From Bdellovibrionales bacterium (GTDB lineage Bacteria; Bdellovibrionota; Bdellovibrionia; Bdellovibrionales; JAMPXM01), in contig SYLX01000215.1 of NCBI GenBank assembly GCA_005808505.1, positions 1-64,000 on the forward strand: DNA of 64,000 bases, given 5' to 3'. This document shows, piece by piece, positions 9,178-15,708 of the stretch (positions are counted from its first letter, which is position 1; each line of letters starts with the position of its first letter). The notes under the pieces are model-generated. The model was not told the origin of the DNA, ran no database searches, and saw nothing but the letters and a program-made list of their open reading frames with translations. Made by a program: the position numbers and the translations under genes.

Positions 9178-10209
9178 ATGGAATACCGTCGACTCGGTCG
9201 ATCTGGTCTCAGCGTCCCGGTACTCAGTTTTGGCACGGCGACTTTTGGCGGAGGCAACGAATTTTTCAAAGCGTGGGGCACAACTGACGTTAATGAAGCC
9301 AAACGCATGATTGATCTCTGCATGGATTCTGGATTGAACTTCTTCGATACGGCAAATGTGTATTCAAAAGGTGCCGCTGAAGAAATTCTTGGCCGCGCCG
9401 TCGAGGGCAAACGAAATGAAATGTTACTCTCGACTAAGGCCACATTCCCGATGGGCGATGGACCGAATGATTACGGCTCCACCCGACGTCACTTGATCGA
9501 AAGCTGTGAAGCCAGCTTGCGTCGTCTGCGTACGGATTTTATCGATGTGTACCATATGCACGGGATGGATTCGCATACGCCGGTTGAGGAAACGTTGAGC
9601 GCGCTGGATTCACTCGTGACGAGCGGAAAAGTTCGCTACATCGCTTGCTCGAACTACTCAGCTTGGCACTTGATGAAGTCGCTTGCCACATCGGATCGTT
9701 TGGGCCTGAGTCGCTACATCGCTCACCAAGTTTATTACTCACTGGTTGGGCGCGATATCGAATGGGAGTTGATGCCGCTTGGGCTTGACCAGGGTGTCGG
9801 CACGATCGTGTGGAGCCCTCTTGCAGGTGGAGCCCTCACCGGTAAAATTCGTCGCAATCAACCGCCGCCGAAGGAGAGTCGCTTAGGGCAAATCTCTTTC
9901 GTCCAATACGATGACGAGACACTCTTCAACGTTGTCGACGTTCTCGATGCGATCGCAAAAGAGCGAAGCAAAACGATCAGCCAAGTTGCGCTCAACTGGA
10001 TCTTAAGAAAACCAACGATCTCAAACATCGTCGTGGGTGCAAGGAACGAAGAGCAACTTCGCCAAAATTTAGGTGCTGTCGGTTGGCGCCTAACGGATGA
10101 AGAAGTTGGTCGCCTGGACAAAGCGAGCGAACCAAAAACTCCGTATCCCTACTGGCACCAGAAAGGATTCCCGCAGTTGATTCCTTCGCTTCCGGGTGCC
10201 GCGCAATAA
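9178..10209 (+). CDS. Aldo/keto reductase
   Basis: The 343-residue TIM-barrel NADPH oxidoreductase opens with MEYRRLGRSGLSVPVLSFGT. The catalytic tetrad is seen as Asp and Tyr in FFDTANVYSKG, Lys in LLSTKATF and His in DVYHMHGMD. The C-terminal NADP-binding IVVGARNEEQL is intact. The sequence resembles the AKR11/YghZ-like group that reduces aldehydes and methylglyoxal-like carbonyls. An AAGGAGAAG ribosome site precedes the ATG. The gene is followed after about 10 bases by an imperfect inverted repeat and then the transposase gene. Confidence 0.93.
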   Translation: MEYRRLGRSGLSVPVLSFGTATFGGGNEFFKAWGTTDVNEAKRMIDLCMDSGLNFFDTANVYSKGAAEEILGRAVEGKRNEMLLSTKATFPMGDGPNDYGSTRRHLIESCEASLRRLRTDFIDVYHMHGMDSHTPVEETLSALDSLVTSGKVRYIACSNYSAWHLMKSLATSDRLGLSRYIAHQVYYSLVGRDIEWELMPLGLDQGVGTIVWSPLAGGALTGKIRRNQPPPKESRLGQISFVQYDDETLFNVVDVLDAIAKERSKTISQVALNWILRKPTISNIVVGARNEEQLRQNLGAVGWRLTDEEVGRLDKASEPKTPYPYWHQKGFPQLIPSLPGAAQ

Positions 10210-10219
10210 GTATGAACTG

Positions 10220-10279
10220 GGCCACTTTGTTGCAGATCAACCGATCGCTGACGCTAGGTTGATCTCGATGAGAGTGGCC
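10220..10279. repeat. Imperfect 23-bp inverted repeat before the transposase gene
   Basis: GGCCACTT...GATCAACC (10220-10242) pairs with GGTTGATC...AGTGGCC (10257-10279) around a 14-base loop. The outer eight and inner nine positions pair, with four or five mismatches between them. No T-run follows. It could end the aldo/keto reductase transcript, be a remnant of the IS left end, or fold in the transposase mRNA leader. Confidence 0.55.
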
Positions 10280-10302
10280 AGAATCTTGCTCTTCTCGCGC
10301 CT

Positions 10303-11193
10303 ATGCCGCGCGAATGCCCCTACTGCTCAAACCAACCATCCTGCTCGTCCGAAGATCGGAAGATCGTCCGAGCCGGATGGTTCCGACGCAAATCCGACGG
10401 GCAGCACGTTCAGCGTTATCAGTGCACATCGTGTGGCCGTGGATTCTCCAGCGCGACGTTTTCAATTTGCTATCGACAAAACAAACGTCACTTTAATCAC
10501 CGAGTGAAGATGGATAAAGTTGAAGGCGTTTCGATGCGCGGAATTGCGCGAAAACAAAATCTGCATCGCACAACCGTGAAACGAAAACTCATCTTTCTCG
10601 GGCTCAAGGCAAAACGAAATATTAAAAGAATGAATGAGCGACTACCGAAAGTCAGTCACGTTCAATTCGATGATCAAGAAACGTGTGAGCAATCAAAATG
10701 TAAGCCACTGTCTATCACCCTTGCTGTTGAACACGGCACACGACGCATTCTCGATTACGAAGTTTCGCAATCTCCACCTAAAAGTTCCCTGGCAAAAAAA
10801 GCCCTGAAGCGCTTTGGTCCAAGAAAAGATGATCGAAAGAAGGGTCGCCTAAATTTGTTTAGAAGACTCCGGAATGTCGTGAATCCTGATGCACTTATTG
10901 AATCTGATCAGAACCCGCACTACCCACCCGACGTGAAGAAATTCTTCCCGCAAGCGACTCACGTCACTTTCAAAGGTCGACGACCAAAAGATCATGGAAT
11001 GGGTGAGCTGAAGAAAGGTTTTGACCCACTCTTCTCGCTCAATCACACCTGCGCGATGACCCGAGATCGCATCAAGCGCCTGGCGCGAAAGACCTGGGCG
11101 ATCTCAAAAAAGAAAGAGTATTTGGATCTCCATCTCGCGATTTATGTCGATCACCACAATCGAAGCTTAGAGGCTCTGGCACAATACTTCTGA
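10303..11193 (+). CDS. IS1-like transposase, single ORF
   Basis: The 296-residue protein begins with an InsA-like zinc ribbon (CPYC near residue 5, then CTSCGRGFS near 42). A helix-turn-helix follows (MRGIARKQNLHRTTVKRKL, about 78-96), then an IS1-type DDE catalytic region. The first Asp is in VQFDDQE, the second in IESDQNPHYPPDVKKFFP. The characteristic end reads RIKRLARKTWAISKKKEYLDLHLAIYVDHHN. Canonical IS1 makes the protein by a frameshift between two ORFs, but here it is one continuous frame. No Shine-Dalgarno site is evident at the ATG. Terminal inverted repeats and target duplications were not identified, so whether the element can move is unknown. Confidence 0.8.
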   Translation: MPRECPYCSNQPSCSSEDRKIVRAGWFRRKSDGQHVQRYQCTSCGRGFSSATFSICYRQNKRHFNHRVKMDKVEGVSMRGIARKQNLHRTTVKRKLIFLGLKAKRNIKRMNERLPKVSHVQFDDQETCEQSKCKPLSITLAVEHGTRRILDYEVSQSPPKSSLAKKALKRFGPRKDDRKKGRLNLFRRLRNVVNPDALIESDQNPHYPPDVKKFFPQATHVTFKGRRPKDHGMGELKKGFDPLFSLNHTCAMTRDRIKRLARKTWAISKKKEYLDLHLAIYVDHHNRSLEALAQYF

Positions 11194-11210
11194 CAACAGG
11201 AAAAATTCGG

Positions 11211-11243
11211 GTGTCCGGAAGAACTCTTCCTTGAAGCACCCTT
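11211..11243. repeat. Hairpin after the transposase gene
   Basis: GGGTG and CACCC flank an inner GGAAG-AACT-CTTCC stem, with no T-run afterwards. It may be part of the IS right end or an inefficient terminator. Confidence 0.35.
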
Positions 11244-11265
11244 CCTGCACGATTGCTCATTCTCA

Positions 11266-11295
11266 AATAAAAAAGGGCCGACAAAATCAGCCCTT
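11266..11295 (-). terminator. Rho-independent terminator of the lysozyme-like gene
   Basis: On the minus strand AAGGGC and GCCCTT pair around an 11-base loop, and the hairpin is followed by TTTTTTAT. It lies 35 bases after the stop codon of the gene ending at 11331. Confidence 0.8.
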
Positions 11296-11330
11296 CTAAC
11301 AGATCAAAAACTGCAATTAGGTGGTCCAGT

Positions 11331-12149
11331 TCACTTGCAGTACGTTTTCATCATCGACACAACAGACGTATACGAGTCTCTCGTTGTGCGGAGAACAGAC
11401 CAGTAACGAGCTCCGCCGCGCCACGAAGTTCCCACTTTTCCGGCAATGCTCTTATCCGTTTTCATCCAGCGGTTAAAGATCCGAAGCCCGCAAGATAAGT
11501 TCAGATAAGGGTCGTGGATCTCTTGCTCGCTGCGGAATCCGCAATCGTAGCCTTGGCTACTCTCGAGCGAGATCTGCAGCAAGCCTCGGCTGATGATGTA
11601 GTTGCCATCTTGATCGCGGAACGATTCACGGTAAGTCACGTTCGGATCAAAACCGCTCTCGTACCGAACCATGACTGAGAAGAGATAAGCCCAGAAATCT
11701 TTTTTCTGCGCGTAAGAGTAAGTCGGATACTTCGGACAGAATGTCGCGATGTCCGTCGGCTGCGTTGAGAGAAGATCCTTGCCCAACGTATCCAGCTTAT
11801 TGATGACGTGAGCCGTCCATTCCTTTCCGTCAGCGTGTTTACTTTCCCACTGCGGTCTGAGCGTCGTCGGCGCAGGTGTCGGAGCCGGAGTCGGCTTCGG
11901 TTGCGGCGCCGGTGTCGCACCAGGAGTCGGTGTCGGCTTCGGCGTGGGTGCCGGAGTAGGTGTTGGCGTCGGAGTCGGCCGCGGCGTGGGTGCCGGCGTA
12001 GGTCTAGGGGTTGGTGCAGGAGTCGGCGTCGGCGTTGGCTTTGGCTGCTCCGGTAAACGAGCTCCCATGCCCTGCGCTCGCTGAGCCGCGAAGATTGAAG
12101 TGAGGATCACCACCGATACGATAGACTTCCATCCAGCTGTTTTATTCAT
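11331..12149 (-). CDS. Exported lysozyme-like (SLT-type) protein with a Pro/Thr linker
   Basis: The 272-residue protein has a signal peptide of about 27 residues (ending QRAQG). A linker at 36-96 is built almost wholly of Pro-Thr-Pro-Ala/Lys/Arg dipeptides, and a C-terminal domain of about 170 residues follows. Glu 164 in [11 protein letters not shown], followed by [12 protein letters not shown], matches the catalytic Glu and the GLLQI motif of the goose-lysozyme/SLT transglycosylase fold. It probably cleaves peptidoglycan glycan strands in the periplasm or outside the cell. Several cysteines (CGF, CGL, C-terminal C) could form disulfides. The linker would let the catalytic domain reach through the wall. 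The 5' region is separated from the divergent sugar dehydrogenase gene by about 300 bases. Confidence 0.78.
   Translation of the reverse strand: MNKTAGWKSIVSVVILTSIFAAQRAQGMGARLPEQPKPTPTPTPAPTPRPTPAPTPRPTPTPTPTPAPTPKPTPTPGATPAPQPKPTPAPTPAPTTLRPQWESKHADGKEWTAHVINKLDTLGKDLLSTQPTDIATFCPKYPTYSYAQKKDFWAYLFSVMVRYESGFDPNVTYRESFRDQDGNYIISRGLLQISLESSQGYDCGFRSEQEIHDPYLNLSCGLRIFNRWMKTDKSIAGKVGTSWRGGARYWSVLRTTRDSYTSVVSMMKTYCK
11862..12044 (-). repeat. Short tandem repeats encoding the Pro/Thr linker
   Basis: Degenerate 6-base units of the type GTCGGC / GCCGGC (CCxACx on the coding strand) repeat about 30 times. They encode alternating Pro with Thr, Ala, Lys or Arg. Unit-number changes by slippage would stay in frame when whole 6-mers are gained or lost. 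Confidence 0.85.
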
Positions 12150-12453
12150 GCCGGACCAATCGGCCAGTCGAGCCGGAACTTAACCCCGACCTCGACAAAT
12201 TTCGACGTCTCAATGAATTTTGTTTTTGAGATCCAGTTCACTAGCCTTTAATCGCTAGCCGCGACGTTTGGCTCTCGACCCTGGTCGCAATTTCGAATCG
12301 AACTGAGTAAAGAAACGTCAGGACGATCGTCTGTCGTCCGATGTCTCGCTGGATTACCTAAACACGATTCCTTGACTTGAGCCTAGGTCAATTCCCGAAT
12401 CAGACTCTCGCTCGACGACAGAGTCCAGAGATCAACCAGCAATCGAGGTGAAT
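12150..12453. other. Intergenic region between divergent genes
   Basis: No coding frame is convincing in these 304 bases. Two small symmetric elements are present: GGACGA-N7-TCGTCC at 12321-12339 and TTGAC-N10-GTCAA at 12372-12391. Either could be a regulatory site for the downstream sugar dehydrogenase gene. No clear promoter hexamers were found. Confidence 0.4.
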
Positions 12454-13710
12454 ATGCTCAGACCCCTTACACTTCTAAACAAAGGTATGCTTGCCGCTCT
12501 CGCGTTCATCACTCTCCCGAACTGCATGGCTGCAACGGCTCAATCGCCAGGAAGTCAAAACCCACCAGGACCTTCGTCGGTTGAGTCGCTCGCGGCACCC
12601 GCACTCACGAAGACAAACTTCATGACGCGGTTGAGTGAGCCGTGGGATCTCGCGTTTCTTAAAGACGGCACGATGTTCTTTACCGAGAAGTGCCGTGGGC
12701 TTTCCGTCCGGCTACCTAACGGGCAAGTGAACCGACTCTTCGGAGTTCGCAACTACGCGGTCTCGGCTCCCGATCTCTTCTGCGAAGGTCAGAGCGGAGT
12801 GAACGGGGTGACCGTCGATCCCGACTTTGCGAACAACCGTTTCATCTACGTCTATATGGCCTCGAGCCTGAGTGCCAATCCGCGGACGAACCGTGTTGTT
12901 CGCTTGGTCGTTGCGGACAATCTAACTTCCGTTCAAAACCGGACCGATATCATCACGGATATCCCTTATAAGAATCGTCCGAACGCGGTCGGTTCTGCGG
13001 GCGCTCACAGTGGGGGGCGTTTGCGTTTTGGACCCGATGGCTACTTATACGTAACCACCGGTGACAATCACAACAGCGTACTTCCTCAAGGTCTCACGAA
13101 TCTCGGCGCCAAAGTTCTTCGCGTCACTCGTGAAGGGGCTCCGGCACCAGGCAACAATGGTCCCGCAGGAGCTGATCCGAGAATCTTTACCTACGGTCAT
13201 CGCAACGTTCAGGGACTTTCCTTTCATCCAACAACGGGTCAAGCCTTCGTTGGCGAGCATGGTCCTGGACACACGGATGAAGTCACTGCCCTCGTGGCCG
13301 GAAAAAACGCGGGGTGGGATCCCCGACCCGAACCTGGAGTTGATTGCCCTGACAACTACTGCGGTTACACGACCAATAAACTCGACGGAACTTTAACGCC
13401 GATGACGGATTTGGGGAAATTTCCCGACGCCATGATACCAACATGGACGACTGGAAATGATTCACAAGGCATGGGCCCCGTTGAATTCCTTCGCGGCACA
13501 AAGTGGAAGAGCTGGGACGGGAGACTCGCAGCTTCTCTGATGGCAACGCAAAAACTTGAAGTCCTCGCCTTCAATTCGGATGGAAGCGTCATGAGCACGA
13601 CCCGCGCGCCACTTCCCGCCACTCGCATGCGCTCTGTCGTTTTGGGTCCCGACGCCAACCTCTATATTGCGACTGATAGTGGAGCGATTTGGAAAGTTGT
13701 ACCGAGATGA
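12454..13710 (+). CDS. PQQ-dependent sugar dehydrogenase-like beta-propeller protein
   Basis: The 418-residue exported protein has a signal peptide (hydrophobic MLAALAFITLPNC) and then a six-bladed propeller of the soluble aldose/sorbosone dehydrogenase type. Family signatures include LSEPWDLAFLKDGTMFFTEK, GVTVDPDF, GGRLRFGPDGYLYVTTGD, YGHRNVQGLSFHP and VGEHGPGHTDEV. The His, Arg and Gln side chains in those loops hold PQQ and calcium in characterised relatives, which oxidise aldoses in the periplasm. No PQQ biosynthesis genes are in the window. The ATG at 12454 follows GAGGTGA. A GTG two codons earlier is an alternative. Confidence 0.87.
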   Translation: MLRPLTLLNKGMLAALAFITLPNCMAATAQSPGSQNPPGPSSVESLAAPALTKTNFMTRLSEPWDLAFLKDGTMFFTEKCRGLSVRLPNGQVNRLFGVRNYAVSAPDLFCEGQSGVNGVTVDPDFANNRFIYVYMASSLSANPRTNRVVRLVVADNLTSVQNRTDIITDIPYKNRPNAVGSAGAHSGGRLRFGPDGYLYVTTGDNHNSVLPQGLTNLGAKVLRVTREGAPAPGNNGPAGADPRIFTYGHRNVQGLSFHPTTGQAFVGEHGPGHTDEVTALVAGKNAGWDPRPEPGVDCPDNYCGYTTNKLDGTLTPMTDLGKFPDAMIPTWTTGNDSQGMGPVEFLRGTKWKSWDGRLAASLMATQKLEVLAFNSDGSVMSTTRAPLPATRMRSVVLGPDANLYIATDSGAIWKVVPR

Positions 13711-13847
13711 GACGCAGGAGATTACCTTGTCTCGTAACGACACGCGTACGCGAGGATTTCGGTAAGCCTTAACCCTCAACGCGATTCTGCGAGATAATGA
13801 AAGGATCGTTTCGCCAAAGATACTTTTGCAAGAAAAGAGGTACGTAC

Positions 13848-14057
13848 ATGAATAATCTGCGAAAGTCCCTGAACAATGGCTATAACCTTGAGGAGAAGTA
13901 CTTCTACGATCAGGACAAGCGACTGATTGAGAAGAACCGTCGACGCTCGAACCGCGCATCCGGCAATGATTCGCGCGGCAAGGTTTTAGAATTCAAGCGT
14001 CCGGGTTCGTCTAATGACACCCCTCAACTGCCAGTGGGGATAAAAAAAGCAGCCTGA
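13848..14057 (+). CDS. Small basic protein of unknown function
   Basis: The 69-residue protein starts at an ATG preceded by AAAGAGGT at good spacing. An upstream in-frame ATG at 13797 lacks such a site. It is highly charged: a basic centre around RLIEKNRRRSNRAS and a Lys/Arg-rich tail, with a YNLEEKYFYDQDKRL segment that could be helical. It has no cysteines, signal peptide or membrane segment. A very strong terminator follows immediately, supporting a real monocistronic gene. It could be a nucleic-acid or ribosome-associated protein, which is speculation from composition only. Confidence 0.6.
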   Translation: MNNLRKSLNNGYNLEEKYFYDQDKRLIEKNRRRSNRASGNDSRGKVLEFKRPGSSNDTPQLPVGIKKAA

Positions 14058-14080
14058 GATCGGCCGCTACTTTCGCTTAG

Positions 14081-14111
14081 AAACCGCTGGTCGGAGATCA
14101 GCGGTTTTTTT
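14081..14111 (+). terminator. Strong rho-independent terminator
   Basis: AAACCGCTG pairs perfectly with CAGCGGTTT around a nine-base loop, and the hairpin is followed by a continuous T-run. It ends the small gene at 14057 and lies before the convergent GST gene. Confidence 0.9.
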
Positions 14112-14125
14112 ATTTCTGCCGGTTA

Positions 14126-14767
14126 CTACTTTTGGGCCGCGGCGATCAAAGTCTGGGCGTGCTTGAAGGACCGCTGAAAAGCGGGCCGCTCCTCACACCG
14201 AGCAACGTAGCTTGTGAACGAAGGACGAGGTTCGATTGTTTTCGTGAAGAGTCCCCAACCGATCTGCGCGGCGAGATAAAGATCTGCCGCAGTGAATTGG
14301 GCACCGAGAAGGAACGGGCCTTTGCTCACGGCTGTTTCAACGGTTTTCATCGTACTTTCATACGTCCCGTAGCCGATCATGCTTGCTTTCACTTCTTGGA
14401 CGCGCGGGAAGGCTTTGTCTGTCGTTGCTTGTTCAAGTGGACCTGCGGCAAAGAAGAGCCAGCGCAGGTAGGTGCCACGAGCCGGATCATTGATCGCAGG
14501 CGCAAGTCGCGATTCAGGAAATGCATCCGCGAGATACGCGCAAATCGCCGCGCATTCCGTAACAACGAGGTCGCCGTGCAGGAGTGTCGGAATTTTTCCC
14601 ATTGGATTTAGATTCAAAAAGTTCTCGGTTTTGTTCTCACGCGAGAAAAGATCCATCGTCTTCAACTCGTACGGAATGCCAAGTTCCTCAAGCATCCAAT
14701 GAGCGACTCGCGCGCGCGACATTGGACTATAAAATAAAACGAGCTTTTTCTCTGCTGACTGCGACAT
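14126..14767 (-). CDS. Glutathione S-transferase family protein
   Basis: The 213-residue protein has a thioredoxin-like N-terminal domain (LVLFYSPMSRARVAHWMLEELG) with the glutathione-binding GKIPTLLHGDLVVTECAAICAYL, where Thr-Glu is the ESxAI equivalent. An all-helical C-terminal domain ends in FTAADLYLAAQIGWG. It probably conjugates glutathione to electrophiles in the cytoplasm. The start is the ATG at 14767 after AAGGTT. The longer upstream frame would overlap the neighbouring peptidase gene and has no GST homology. The gene follows the gluzincin gene by 23 bases on the same strand. Confidence 0.9.
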   Translation of the reverse strand: MSQSAEKKLVLFYSPMSRARVAHWMLEELGIPYELKTMDLFSRENKTENFLNLNPMGKIPTLLHGDLVVTECAAICAYLADAFPESRLAPAINDPARGTYLRWLFFAAGPLEQATTDKAFPRVQEVKASMIGYGTYESTMKTVETAVSKGPFLLGAQFTAADLYLAAQIGWGLFTKTIEPRPSFTSYVARCEERPAFQRSFKHAQTLIAAAQK

Positions 14768-14790
14768 GAACCTTGCCTTTCGAACGGACG

Positions 14791-15486
14791 TTAGAACAGG
14801 GCTTTCTTCTTCACCCAATCCTTGAAAGCTACGTTCAAATCTTTGATCTCGCAATAAGTGACGATGTAGTCTTCCATCTTGCGTTGCACACTCAGACGAA
14901 TCAGGTTCTCGAGATCGCATTTCTTTGCGAGCATTTCGGCTAACGCCTGGGACGCTTTATAACGATAGCTGATCAACGCAAAGCTACCCTTAAATGGATG
15001 CGCAAGTTCGCGAACATCTTCAGGGTACGGCTGACTAGCTAGCCATTTGTAATCGACCTTGCCCCGCATCGCGAGATGATTAGCAAGACCTTCTTCGAGC
15101 CATTTTGGGATCGCGTCTTTGTATTTTTGGTTGATGATGACGTGGACCAATTCGTGTCCAAAAATCTCGTCAAAGTTTTTCGTGGTCACGGTGGGGCCCA
15201 TATGGACCGTAGTGACACCACCAGACTGTTTAGTCACTGCGGCGGCAAGCGGCCCCATGCCGTGCGCACGATCAAAGTCTTCAGGAGTCGAATACCAATG
15301 AACGACGACTCTTCTGGTCGACCACTCGAGCTTGTTCTGAATCCGATCGGTGACTTTCTCCACCCGCGTTTGCTGAAGCCACTCAGGTGCGTTCGGCATC
15401 GTGACTTCATTTGTTCGGATCTCTTTTGCCTGCGCAAAATTTGAAAATCCGATCAGTAAAAATGCTGTAAACCACTTCACGCTCAT
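14791..15486 (-). CDS. Exported gluzincin metallopeptidase (MA-like)
   Basis: The 231-residue protein begins with a cleavable signal peptide (SVKWFTAFLLIGFSNFAQA). The zinc motif HELVH is at 111-115, and a second-helix glutamate sits in WLEEGLANHLA at 131-132, matching the gluzincin pattern HExxH plus Glu. The fold resembles the peptidase MA superfamily domain found in periplasmic proteins. The start chosen is the ATG at 15486 behind AGGAGAGGT. A longer frame exists but would bury the signal peptide. It probably acts in the periplasm, with unknown substrate. It is followed by the GST gene. Confidence 0.78.
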   Translation of the reverse strand: MSVKWFTAFLLIGFSNFAQAKEIRTNEVTMPNAPEWLQQTRVEKVTDRIQNKLEWSTRRVVVHWYSTPEDFDRAHGMGPLAAAVTKQSGGVTTVHMGPTVTTKNFDEIFGHELVHVIINQKYKDAIPKWLEEGLANHLAMRGKVDYKWLASQPYPEDVRELAHPFKGSFALISYRYKASQALAEMLAKKCDLENLIRLSVQRKMEDYIVTYCEIKDLNVAFKDWVKKKALF

Positions 15487-15708
15487 CCTGACCTCTCCTG
15501 AACCCTGCCGCAATTTCGGTTGGTCATTCGAGTTTAACGCGCTCGAAGGCCGTCCAAAACAAAATAAGGAGCTTATAAGCTGCCTCTTGGTCCTAGGGTG
15601 GAGCGGCTTCACTCCCTACTTTGTACAGCGGGACATACGTCCGATCTTTTCCGCACCTCTCGTAGGTGGAAACGAGAGAAGCTAAACTAGCATCATACAG
15701 GAGTCACA

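Noticed and set aside
11862-12044. Possible CRISPR-like repeat array
   Set aside because: Repeats are 6 bases long, in frame and coding for Pro/Thr. There are no spacers and no cas genes.
11808-12056. Arg-rich 82-residue ORF on the plus strand
   Set aside because: It is the complement of the Pro/Thr linker repeats. The composition is an artefact of the repeat tract.
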